29,861 nucleotides of DNA. Source: Symbiodinium natans. Taxonomy: Eukaryota; Sar; Dinophyceae; Suessiales; Symbiodiniaceae. The position numbers and the translations under genes were made by a program. Shown here in pieces: positions 8,991-17,986 of the stretch. The notes beneath the pieces are model-generated. The model did no database searches, was not told where the DNA came from, and was given only the letters and a program-made list of their open reading frames with translations. The stretch spans positions 1 through 29,861 of the forward strand of contig CAJNDS010001183.1 in NCBI GenBank assembly GCA_905221605.1. The letters are read 5' to 3'. How positions within the stretch are numbered: position 1 is the stretch's first letter; every line of letters starts with the position of its first letter.

Positions 8991-10130
8991 ATGTGGAGCG
9001 GTAAGAAGGGCAGCGGCAAAGGCAAAGGGTCCAAGGGCAAGACTCCGGCTTGGGCTTCGGACGGTTGGGCGTCCTCGTGGTCGGCCTACAACGAACCTTG
9101 GAATGCCAATCGAGAGTCGCCTCAGGAATCTTATGCCTGGGGGTCTTGGGGCAGCGATGGCAAGGGAGGCAAAGACGACGGCAAGGGCAAGACCAAAGAG
9201 TATGTGCCTCGGCTCGAGGGACGCTACGCCTTGGCGAAGGCCGTGCTGCGTCCATACGCGGACGAGCATGGCAAGGCCGTCTACGCTAGCACCTCTGTCA
9301 AGGACCTGTTCGGCAAGGACAGCATGCGTCAAGTCCTGGACTCGCGCAACTGCGAGCTAGTTCGACGCCCTTCTGTAGGTCTCTCCACCATATCCGGATC
9401 GGCGCGAGCCCTCTCCAATTGTCTAGACACCTACTTGGAGGAAGGCGAAGGAACGCCCTCTGCGGTGTTGGGGCGATTTGCGGAGTTCTTCCAGACTGCT
9501 GAAGCAAAAGCCTTCATTGCAGCTTGCGAGGTTTTGGTGAAAGAGCGCACCTCGGAGACGAGCAAGGCTAAGCTGGAGGATGCGCTCCAGACATGGTGTA
9601 TGTTCTACCGCACACACAAGGCTGTGATTTCCAAGATGCTTCCAGAGGTTCTCGCCTTTGTGAGCACAGTCTACCTTGGAGGCATCCAAATGCTCGAGGC
9701 TGTGACCATGTGCAACGCCCTCTCCAATTGGGCGCACAAGATACCGACTACGACGTCGAATGCTGCCACGCTGGGCTCGTGGCAATCCTCCCCGAAAGAC
9801 CTCGGCCTCATGAAGAAATTCTTGATGGAATCGTTGCGCCAGAGACACGAGGACAGCGCAGGTTGGCATCGTAAGGGCCTTCAAGGAGGCGACAGCGACG
9901 ACGAAGAGGAAGCCTGGGGCGTCAAGATGTCAAAAAGGCCCGCGCCCAGTTCTTCGGAGTCCTCAAACAGCTCGGAGAAGGCGCGCAAGAAAGCCAAGAA
10001 GGAAGCAAAGAAGCATGCCAAGAAGGAGCGAAAGACGGCGGAGCGCGAGAAGAAAGAGCCTGAGCGAGAGGGTGCGACTGGAGCGGAACTTGGTCGGGAG
10101 GACGCCTCGGCCGTGGAGGAAGAGAAGTGA
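8991..10130 (+). CDS. unknown Gly/Lys/Trp-rich protein with Lys-rich helical tail
   Basis: The product has 379 residues. Residues 1-70 are low complexity (KKGSGKGKGSKGK, repeated Trp, Ser, Gly) and look like a disordered nucleic-acid-binding head. Residues about 75-285 are a mixed, largely helical globular part that I do not recognise. An acidic patch (DSDDEEE) at about 300 is followed by Ser runs. The tail, about 330-379, alternates Lys/Ala/Glu (KKAKKEAKKHAKKERK) and is probably a basic helix or coiled coil with nuclear signals. The frame is intact across 1.14 kb, and the other frames are less protein-like. It sits between the OTU and transposase genes on the same strand, with hairpin H3 218 nt after its stop. 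A nucleic-acid-binding accessory role in the Helitron is inference only. Confidence 0.75.
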   Translation: MWSGKKGSGKGKGSKGKTPAWASDGWASSWSAYNEPWNANRESPQESYAWGSWGSDGKGGKDDGKGKTKEYVPRLEGRYALAKAVLRPYADEHGKAVYASTSVKDLFGKDSMRQVLDSRNCELVRRPSVGLSTISGSARALSNCLDTYLEEGEGTPSAVLGRFAEFFQTAEAKAFIAACEVLVKERTSETSKAKLEDALQTWCMFYRTHKAVISKMLPEVLAFVSTVYLGGIQMLEAVTMCNALSNWAHKIPTTTSNAATLGSWQSSPKDLGLMKKFLMESLRQRHEDSAGWHRKGLQGGDSDDEEEAWGVKMSKRPAPSSSESSNSSEKARKKAKKEAKKHAKKERKTAEREKKEPEREGATGAELGREDASAVEEEK

Positions 10131-10320
10131 CACTCTCGAATGCGCGCCAGCCGCCGGCTGCACAGCAGCAAGCATTGCCCTACCCTTACTAGCCAGTGCT
10201 CCTTGGTGGCTCCACTCTTTGTGGTCTCGTGTTCATAGGTAGCCGGGGTAGACTCAAGCCTAAAGTCGCAAACTAATGCGTCCCATGCGTATTCTCATCG
10301 TAAGCCCATCAGAGCACCGG
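10131..10320. promoter_or_regulatory. 3' flank of the Gly/Lys-rich gene
   Basis: Non-coding sequence between the stop codon and the duplicated cassette. A near-perfect inverted repeat (CAGCCG with CGGCTG, one base between) lies at about 10148-10160. I see no poly(A) signal that I would trust. Confidence 0.3.
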
Positions 10321-10472
10321 CGCTGACACCTGCTGCACTTTCTTTGTTCTTTGCGGAGCGGGCCCTGCCCCCGCAGAGACCTACCTGCCCATGCCCAGAA
10401 AACGTTTGAGCGTGCCAGACTTTCAGATCATGATTGCATGTGTGTGTGGAGCAGACGTTGCCTGTCTCGACG
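10321..10472 (+). repeat. hairpin cassette, duplicate A
   Basis: About 150 bp nearly identical to 11996-12150. It covers a pyrimidine stretch, hairpin H3, an ATG and a short conserved frame ending in GTCTCGACG. Differences are a few substitutions and a 4-bp indel just before the ATG. A second, shorter stretch of similarity follows at about 10604-10668 against 12367-12432 (AGGCGCACTCATGGCGATGA). This indicates duplication of a gene-flank unit rather than of the hairpin alone. Confidence 0.85.
10348..10379 (+). other. bulged GC hairpin H3, after the Gly/Lys-rich gene
   Basis: Outer stem TCTTTGCGG with CCGCAGAGA (9 pairs, one T-G), 5'-side bulge AGC, inner stem GGGC with GCCC, loop CCT. It lies 218 nt after the stop at 10130, and an ATG follows 12 nt later at 10391. 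Confidence 0.8.
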
Positions 10473-10495
10473 AGCTTCAGCCGCTCTCCTTGTGA
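10391..10495 (+). CDS. small ORF in duplicate A
   Basis: Thirty-four codons starting MPRKRLSVPDFQIM and containing CVCGADVACLDE. The first 27 codons match the ORF at 12069 with one residue changed. CGA..VACLD also occurs at 7715-7744 in another exon-like ORF. The 4-bp indel between A and B lies just upstream of this ATG and leaves the frame after it unaffected, which mildly favours translation from here. Function unknown. Confidence 0.3.
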   Translation: MPRKRLSVPDFQIMIACVCGADVACLDELQPLSL

Positions 10496-11279
10496 GATGT
10501 TGTAGTGCTGCAGCATACATTGACAGGCTAGCCTTGGCAGTGCGGTCATGTTCCATGAAGCAGGTCGAACATCTGCTGTGTTCCGATTTCCATCAACCAG
10601 TGTCTGAAAGGCGCACTCATGGCGATGATTCTGGTCGTCCTGGCGGTGTTCGTGGTGCGCGGGGCTAAGCCGTCGTCTTCTCCTGGCACGCGCGTAGGAA
10701 TTCCGTCATTGCAGCAACCTGAGGCGCGCTTGGACTGCGGGCAACGCTCAGCTCACGCAGCTGGATCCAACCTCTTCGTCCTCTTCATCATCCTCCTCCG
10801 GGCATCCTGCGTCGTTGATGTGTTCTTTTTTAAGTATATACACACCATCTTGTCTGGCAGGACTTCGAGCTCAAGCGAGGTGCCTACGCCCAAGGTCCGG
10901 CGTCGCATGCAGCGCAGACACGCACCGCAGACGAGCGGGGGCTGTCAACAACAATCTGACTAGGAGAACGGACTTGCAGATCGAGAGTCCTCGGCCCACG
11001 ACATTCGCCATGAAACGGTTCGAGGCGTGCCATCTTCCTCTGCTTCGAGGCACTCTGTCGCGCTTGCTCGTTCGTTGTGATGGAGAGAGTCTTGCGTTGT
11101 CGAGCAGGACCCTCAATGTGAACGAAGTGACGACCTCGAAAGCCCGCGTTGAACCATCCGCCGAGAGGCCGCATCCTTTTAGAAGCTACACATGCAGTGA
11201 GAAATTGGCGAGCGCGCGCGCGCGATGACCCTTTGACTGCTCAGGACGCCGGCGCGTCGAAGACCCCGCGCTCGAAAGA
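10496..11279. other. intergenic before the Cys-containing gene
   Basis: Contains the second block of duplicate A (about 10604-10668). Near 10825-10871 there is a T-run followed by CTTGTCTGGCAG, which looks like a splice acceptor and matches the TCTGGCAG before the candidate micro-exons. Short ORFs here have no recognised domain. Confidence 0.45.
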
Positions 11280-11989
11280 ATGACAGAGGCGTGCATCTGT
11301 GGCGTGTGCCAGGCGGTGAAGAAGAATGCAGAGGACATCGCGATCTGCCTTGCGTGCTCGCGCTGGATGGCTCCGGCGGTCCGGGTGCGGCGAACGAGTC
11401 CGGCTACTGTGTTTTCTGTAGCAGTGTGCGTTTTGAGCAATTGTCGTGGCTGCGTGATGGCCGCGTCGTGACAAGAGCCCTGGGATGCCTTTCGGAAGCT
11501 AGCAGAAGAGAGGCTCTCCGATTAATTGAGGTACATGGGGGCAAGAACATGGCAGCGGACTTCGAGAAACGTGTGGCACGTGCTCTGCACCGGAAGGACC
11601 CGGCACGCGCCAAGCGACGTGCCCGGGGTAGATACAACAAGAACCAAAATGTCCGAGGCAGGAGGTGCAAGGAGGAGGTACGCCGGAGCATGGAAGGCTT
11701 CGACAAGGAGACGGATTGTTGGGGCATCGCCTCGGTGGCGAAAAGTCGGAAGACCGATCGCAAAGGAGATGCTACGAGAAGCTGTGACGAGAAGCTGGCT
11801 GTCTCGGGCATCCGAGTCAGGAAAAAGCTCGCGCCTACTACGTCCTGGGGCGTGAGAACAGTGAGAACCTCGAGGAAGTCTCGCAAGTCCGACAAATCCC
11901 GAGACACATCTAGCACGGGTGAAAGCGCGCGTGCAACAGGAGAGGACAGGCCTCCAGCTGGTGGAACAGACCGGGAGGAGGCGTCCTGA
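11280..11989 (+). CDS. unknown Cys-containing basic protein, possibly frameshifted near its start
   Basis: The frame from 11291 to 11989 is open for 232 codons. After about residue 35 it looks genuine: YCVFC, then a helical segment, then a very basic Arg/Lys/Ser tail. Its first 25 codons are poor. The neighbouring frame from ATG 11280 instead reads EACICGVCQAVKK and CLACSRW. Joining the two at TGGATGG (11364-11370), by one extra G or a -1 slip, would give a CxCxxC, CxxC, CxxC set typical of a zinc-binding module. I call one gene whose start frame is unsettled: sequencing error, decay, a tiny intron or frameshifting are all possible. Hairpin H4 follows 33 nt after the stop. Function unknown; nucleic-acid binding is plausible from the basic tail. 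Confidence 0.55.
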
Positions 11990-11995
11990 GCGCCG

Positions 11996-12150
11996 TCGCT
12001 CACCTGCCGCATTTTCGTTGTTCTTTGCGGAGCGGGCCCTGCCCCCGCAGAGACCGTACTACCTGCCCATGCCCAGAAAACGTTTGAGCGTGCCAGACTT
12101 TCAGATCATGACTGCATGTGTGTGTGGAGCAGACGTTGCCTGTCTCGACG
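11996..12150 (+). repeat. hairpin cassette, duplicate B
   Basis: Partner of duplicate A at 10321-10472. The two copies follow different genes (8991-10130 and 11291-11989), so the 3' flank of one gene has been copied to the other. Confidence 0.85.
12022..12053 (+). other. bulged GC hairpin H4, after the Cys-containing gene
   Basis: Identical to H3: outer stem TCTTTGCGG with CCGCAGAGA, bulge AGC, inner GGGC with GCCC, loop CCT. Identity reflects the recent A/B duplication, so H3 and H4 are not independent evidence for selection. Confidence 0.8.
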
Positions 12151-12170
12151 TGCCATTTCTACCATGGTGA
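12069..12170 (+). CDS. small ORF in duplicate B
   Basis: Thirty-three codons, MPRKRLSVPDFQIM then ACVCGADVACLD, diverging from copy A immediately after VACLD where the duplication ends. The frame is also open upstream to 11919. Function unknown. Confidence 0.3.
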   Translation: MPRKRLSVPDFQIMTACVCGADVACLDVPFLPW

Positions 12171-13189
12171 GTTCGACACGTGATGCGGCTACAGCAGTCG
12201 GAGCCACGTGTGTTTGCCGAGACGAGGTTACCTGTTACTTCGAGCTCTCAACGCTTGATCTTTGTAGATCCCCGCAGCTCCTCTTCTCAAGTCAGCGTCG
12301 ACAGCTCGGTTATTCGTTTCAGGGATGGATCGAGCGCATCTGCTGCGCCCGCTCTCACCCAGCTACTGTCTGTCAGGCGCACTCATGGCGATGATTCTCA
12401 TCGTCCTTCCAGCATATGTGGTGCCTGGGGCTCAGTCGATCGATTCCCACGAACAGCATCGGCGAATCAATCAATGACATGCCTAAGGACAACAGTGAAC
12501 AGGAAGGCCACACGGATGCCAGGCTTGCTGCAAGGATTGCCAGGCTCGCGTGCGGTGCTCGGCTCGCCGTTGTTCGAAAAATCAGGTCGCGAGTTGCTGT
12601 GTAGAGTTGCAGCTACAAGGAACCACATCCCGGACGACGCGTGCGACGTCGCCACCGCACCGGGCTGGCCGCCTTCCTGCCTTGCTCTTTCGTGCTTTCC
12701 GTGTCTCGCTCTCTCTCCTTGCTCTGTAACTTTCCAGGTTCTTGATGCTTGATGTGAGGAGTGAGGCCTCGCCGCCTTCACCCTTTTCTTTCGAAGACAG
12801 GCCAGGCCAGACGCCACGCTTCGCTGCAGAAGGGCCAAACATCTAGCCGATGTCGTTTTCGAGCGACATGCGTCCGATGCCTCGGGCATGTGACTGAGGT
12901 TTCGAATCATCGCCGTCAGTGATGAGGAGTCGTTAGCCCGGAAAATGTCGCAGAGACACGTTGATCATGCTCAAGAGCTGTGTACCACACTCAGAGACAG
13001 CACACTGTCCTCAGGTCATGCAACGATTCTCAAAGAGACGGTGATCCGAAGGATGCGTGGCCGGGCTCTTATAATCAACGATTGTAGAAGCTTGAACGGC
13101 TTGAACGCATAACCAATACTATACTAAGGGGTATTCCCGACCCTGTCGGTGCATCACAGCGCCAGCCTTAGCAGAACCATGCGTAATCT
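12171..13189. other. 1-kb intergenic region before the transposase
   Basis: A 190-codon plus frame at 12180-12752 includes the second duplicate block (12367-12432) but has no recognised domain and a Ser/Pro/Cys-rich, UTR-like composition. From 12750 I see no gene. A direct repeat CTTGAACGGCTTGAACG lies at 13090-13106. This probably holds the promoter and 5' leader of the transposase, but no specific element is recognisable. Confidence 0.45.
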
Positions 13190-16100
13190 TTGTGGCCGAC
13201 ATGTGGCTTTGCGCATAGGTCCGCATCGGATGACATGGAGGAAAACGCTGACCTTGTCTTGGACGTCGAGCAACAGGCCTTGACGGCGCGGCTAGCCGCC
13301 ATGTCCGAAACGGACCCGGCGAGATTCCATGCATGTTTGCAAGAGATCGAGGAGGTTCTGGGAATAAGCGAAGTCGTAAAGCAACTCGAGCTTCTCAGCA
13401 TCGCTTCCTCTTCGGCGGTCGACAACCTACTCCATGAAGAACTTTCACACGGAGGCTCAAAGGACGGCGCCGGGAAGATTGACGCTGACAACGTCGTCGA
13501 CGACGGTGCAAGCGAACCCCAAGTCCAATGGGCTTTGAAAATCGGGCCACACTGGTGCAACAAGATCCTCTACGAGGGCAAGGAATGGGAAATTCGCGGT
13601 ACGCATTGTCGAAAACACCTCGGGGAGCGCATCGGGCTGGCGCCATCTGGCAAAAACGCGCTTGTCGGAGAGGCTACCATTCGAGAATCTAGAGCCGTTT
13701 CCATGAAAGACTTGGAAGAGGCACGGCATCTGCATCACATCCAGAATGTCTGCGCGATTCCTTACGCTAAGCCATATGCGTGGATCCTTGAAGGCGTGCG
13801 TGCCTACGACCAACCCGTGCCGTACCATCACCCTCCTGGCTGCGTCAACTGGATTCCGCTGCGCCCGCCTACAGGGCCTACAGAGCGAGAGACTCCGGCC
13901 AGACGGCCTGCAAGATGCGCGGCTCCCGTGCACGCTTGGCCGCAAATGCTGGAGCGTAGGCAGAGCGGAATCGTGCAAAGGCCGGAGCATGAGATGCGGT
14001 ACATCCACGGAGAACGAGAACGGATTCGGCGCCTGTCCAAGAAGTTCCCCGCCGTGTACAAGGAAAAAGTTCGACCCGAGCAGTCCTGGATGACTCAGAG
14101 AGCTCGTGCTTTTCGAACTTGGTGTGCGACCTCTTCGTGGAGAATGTGCAAGTGCTGCGGCCGTATGGTGCCCGAACCGTACAAAGCAACACACGCACGT
14201 GGCACTGCCCGCAGGGATGGCGCTTTGCCCGCGTGCAAATACTGCCGATCCGACGGCAACGTCGGGTATTGGGCTCCCGACAAGAATGATGTACCTCGCA
14301 GATTGCGAAGTTTGCCTGTTGAGGTAATCGAGGCCCTCAGGCCCTTTCATCTGCACAGGGGCGGCGACTGTCGCGCGCGGCACGGATACGAGGTGCACTT
14401 GGACATGCTTCGCTTTTCCTTCAAGACGACGTCCGTGGAGATGGCCTTGTCGCGCTTGCCTCGACGGGCGCGCAAGAAGGGCGAGAGGGCGTTGGAGCAC
14501 CTGCTTAGGTCAGACCTGTCGTCGTACAAAGCTTTTTGGCGTCTGCACCACAAATTCTTGGAGAAGCGGAGGCGACAGATAGAAAGAGGAGAAATCGGGC
14601 CCGGAGCCCCCGTGAAGCGCCTGCCGGTAAGCTTCATCGAGACCGTAGGGCTGGAGTGCTGCCTGTGGCCACACTTATATTGGCGGACGGACATGACTGA
14701 GACCCACACTCGCTTCATGGACGCCCGAAGGGCGAAGCGTCGGCGCCGCGCGGGCCCTTGGGAAAGCTCCGAGTCCGACTGCGGGGGCGATGCAGAGCAC
14801 AGGCGCCACAGCGCCAAGGCCAGCTTTCTCGCCAAGGCCCACTCCTGCATCGTCGGGTACAACAGCGACCCTGCTCTGCTGCAGTTTGTGCACGACTTGT
14901 GGCTCTTCACCACAGTGGGTGGAGCGCGGCACTCGTCCCAAAGCACCAGCATTCGAGAAGCTTTGGCATCCAAGCCGTACTCGCCAGAGTTATGGCGAGG
15001 CTACCACGCAGCTTTGGTGGATCTCCAGAGGCAGCTAGGCTGGCCGCAGCTGTTCATAACGATAGCACCCTACGAGTGGAGCTTTCCCTATCATGCCTGG
15101 CTTGAAGACGAGCTGGCCAAGAGTTTGCAAGCCCGCCTGCACATGCCGGTAGCTGAAACCCTTCACCTAGCGCATGTGCTCACGCAAACTGTGAAAGGCC
15201 TTCTGACAGGCAGCAACGAAGGTATGCAAGGGGAACAAAACCATGTCTTCTCGACGTCCTCGCACGGAGGCGTGCGCAAGTGGGTGGCACGTCTAGAGTT
15301 CCAGGATGGCAAAAGAAAACGGGGGCAGCACAGGGACCCTCAGACCTATCACGGCCGAGGGACACTTCATGTGCACATTCTGCTGTGGCTCGAGAACATG
15401 CAGGCCATGAATCTTTCCAAGGACATCCGAGCAGACATCCCCGACGCATCGGAACCGGAACTGCGAGATCTGGTTCTGGAGTCGCAACTGGACTGGACGA
15501 GCAGCGGCTGGCCCATCCGAAAGGAGCCCACGAGGGTGTCGGAAGACTCCGGGCTGCTCGAGCTTCGGCATCCGCAAGATGCGCATGACCGGCACTGTCG
15601 CGCCTATCTCACGGATGTGCTCGCCGCCTTACACTGTCACGTGGACGTCGTAGCTTCCGACGGCCGAGCCATGATCCTCAAGTATTGCGCCAGTCCCTTG
15701 GAGGCAGGCAGCTGTGAGAAGGAACGTAGCGTGAGAGTCATGTAGTCGCCAACATGTGCACAGCCGAGGCTATCTTCCCAAGTTTTCAGGCTCTTTCGCC
15801 CAGGAGCTACTCAACGATCAAGCGAGCGGCTTCGCTTTGGCGAGACGCATTCTGGCCGACTATCATCCACTGCAACCTGAAATGGTCCTACAGCTGGCAG
15901 CCCAACAACATCCACAATTCTTGTGTCCGGCAGTCGTCCGCAAATTTGTCGTGCCCGTACCGTGGAAAAAAGACACAGCGGAGGTGGTCCGCAATTACAT
16001 GACCTGCACATGGAGGCGCAAGAGCATGAGTCTCCTCGAGTACCTGCGAGTCTCCGGCTCGGGGGGACAGATTGCCCAGCGCTACCGCCGCCTGCACAAG

Positions 16101-17828
16101 GCTCGCAAGGTGAAGAAACCTCTCACGCAGTGGATCAACACCTGCGTTGCGGAGGGAGAAATCTTGGTCGCGTGCATCATGTACTCGCACACAAACGACC
16201 TCCACTTCGGGCAGTGGCTGCTGCTGAACGTGCCCTTCAAAGACGTCTCTGACCTTTGGGACGACCGAGTTGCCGGACTCCCGGAAGAGTTGCGTTACTT
16301 GGGCCTATGTCTCCTGCACCGACCAGACTTCTGGCGGCACCCACATCGAATCATGGCAGACTTGCAGTTAGAGGCCAGGACAGACTTGTACATTACCAAT
16401 GTGCTGGAGGTAATACGTGCTCGAACCGAGCTCATCGATGCGTTCTTTTCCGGTGAAATCCAGGAACCGGCACGGCCGCCAACAACATCGCAGGCAGTCA
16501 ACGTTAACGTGCCTCCGCGTTTTGAGAAGTTGGCAGCCGAGCAGCAGCTTGTGGTGCGGTCTATCGGCGAGAGGGTCGCTATCGCGCTTCGGTGCAAATG
16601 GCCAGAGGACGCCGTGGAGGAGTCGTGGTGGCGCTACCTGGATGCGCAGGCTGCATGTGCCGAGACGCGTGTCACGGCTATCCTTGGCCCCGCCGGCAGT
16701 GGCAAGAGCACGGCCGTGCAACTGGCCATCCGCCGAGCGGTGCAAGCCGGAGCACACGTGGGCGTTGCCTGCCCCACTGGACTTCTTGCGTCCAAGTACA
16801 AGATCGACAACCCGGACCTGGATGTGGACACCGTGCATGGGATGTTCGCGCTGCATAAGGAGGAAGTGAACACCTTGGAGATGATGAGCCTTTACGATCT
16901 TGTAGTGATTGACGAAATCGGACAGTTGCCTCTGTGGATCTTTGAGCGCCTTGTGCGGCTGTGGGACGCTTCAGATCGCCGTCCCGCATTAATACTGGTC
17001 GGGGATTTCTGCCAGCTGAGAGGCTCGGATGGAACCACGGCTAGACAAAGCGCGCGTTGGCGTGAGGTAGCCAAGATCCATCTTCACACTATGCGACGCT
17101 GCAAGTGCCCACAGCTGCGCTGGAAGTTGGAGCTCCTCCGCAGCGCCACTCCTTCCGGTCGCCAGCTACGCAGGATTCTGAAAAAGCACAGTGCTTGTTG
17201 CTCGGGGAACAACATGCCAACACTAGAGAACATGGCGCAGATCCTACGAGAAACTCCTCGGACGCAGTTCGTGACCATCTCGCGACGTGGGTCCGCTCGT
17301 CTGAACCAGCTGGCGCTTCGGGTACTCTTCGGTGACTCGCACCCCTTGGGCTACATGCTGACTGATCCGGAAGAGAACAGCAATAACTTCCTTGGTCAGT
17401 CGAGGATCGACGCGGCACCTCTCCGGATGGCCATGTATGCCGGCATGCGCGTGATGATCACCAAGAATGAGGACAAAGCGCACGGGTTCGTAAACGGCAT
17501 GGGCGGAGTGGTGCAGCGGCTGCGCGCGAGCGGCGTCCAGGTCCTCCTCGACAACGGCAAGATCGTGCTGGTCCACGCGGTCACCCAGGACTACGAGCTC
17601 GCGGACGGGTCTGTGAGAAGAGTCACGGCGTTACCTCTGAGACTCGGGTATAGCAGCACCCTGCACAAGATTCAGGGGGCCACCTTAGATCACGTGACGT
17701 TGTGGCTGGATGTGCCTTTTATCCGAGGGGCGGCCTACGTAGCCTTATCTCGGGTGCGAGAGGACGCCAATTGGCGGTTCCTCGGACGCATACAGACCAG
17801 GCACTGCCTGCCCGCCGCGTGCGACTGA
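13190..17828 (+). CDS. Helitron transposase: ASCH-like domain, zinc knuckle, HUH/Y2 Rep, Pif1-type helicase
   Basis: Rolling-circle transposase in two exons (13190-15692 and 15769-17828), about 1520 residues when joined. An N-terminal ASCH-like domain spans about 113-224: a KIGPHW start, GKEWEIR with G130, K131, E134 and R136, and a VNWIPL end. A zinc knuckle has C320/C323 and C349/C352. The Helitron-like N region includes GWPQLFITIAPYEWSFP. The HUH motif is H727-V-H729 in TLHVHILLW, and the paired tyrosines are Y832 and Y836 with K839. The helicase shows Walker A GPAGSGKST (K1147), Walker B VVIDEIGQL (D1216, E1217), GDFCQL at 1246-1251, HKIQGAT at 1467-1473 and AYVALSRV at 1490-1497. All key residues are present, so it looks functional. 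ATG 13190 is the first in frame; M16 (13235) is an alternative. Hairpin H5 follows 26 nt after the stop. Confidence 0.93.
15693..15768 (+). other. 76-nt GT-AG intron between the two Rep tyrosines
   Basis: The first transposase frame stops at TAG 15743-15745 and the helicase part continues in a different frame. Removing GT at 15693 to AG at 15768 rejoins the frames in phase 1 and yields KYCASYLPKF. That is exactly the Y-x3-Y-x2-K pattern of Helitron Rep proteins. The other donor-like sites I checked in the interval (for example GTGAGA at 15731) do not give a phase-compatible junction. The intron retained in mRNA would end the protein 17 codons after Y832, before Y836. Confidence 0.85.
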
Positions 17829-17853
17829 GGCAGCTTTCACAATCTTATCTCTA

Positions 17854-17877
17854 TGCGGAGCGGGCCTCGCCCCCGCA
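17854..17877 (+). other. bulged GC hairpin H5, after the transposase
   Basis: Outer stem TGCGG with CCGCA, 5'-side bulge AGC, inner GGGC with GCCC, loop CTC. It is 26 nt after the stop. Outside the hairpin it shares only a short ATGCCCAG with H3/H4, so it is not a recent copy of the A/B cassette. No CTRR end follows within 30 nt, which argues against its being the canonical Helitron 3' terminus. Confidence 0.8.
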
Positions 17878-17878
17878 G

Positions 17879-17986
17879 ATGCCCAGCGAGAAACCATCTG
17901 CAGGCATGAAAAGCCTCGCTTTCACGGCGTCGCACCTCGTTGCCAGTCTTGGTTCAGTCAGAGCCACGTACGCAGATTATCCTTGA
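17879..17986 (+). CDS. small ORF after hairpin H5
   Basis: Thirty-five codons starting MPSEKPSAGMKSLAF directly after the hairpin, ending in TGA. No family recognised. It is listed because short ATG frames start soon after H1, H3 and H4 as well; chance is a good explanation. Confidence 0.2.
   Translation: MPSEKPSAGMKSLAFTASHLVASLGSVRATYADYP

Noticed and set aside
12180-12752. A 190-codon plus-strand ORF
   Set aside because: It includes part of the duplicated flank, its composition is UTR-like, and the matching frame in duplicate A is not continuous with a comparable protein.
15733-15760. Transposase as two separate genes or a frameshift pseudogene
   Set aside because: A GT-AG interval of 76 nt restores the exact YxxxYxxK motif, and all helicase and Rep motifs are intact on both sides, so an intron is the simpler explanation.
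17854-17900. Hairpin H5 as the canonical Helitron 3' terminus
   Set aside because: No CTRR follows within the usual distance, and the same hairpin type follows three other genes, so it does not mark a single element end.
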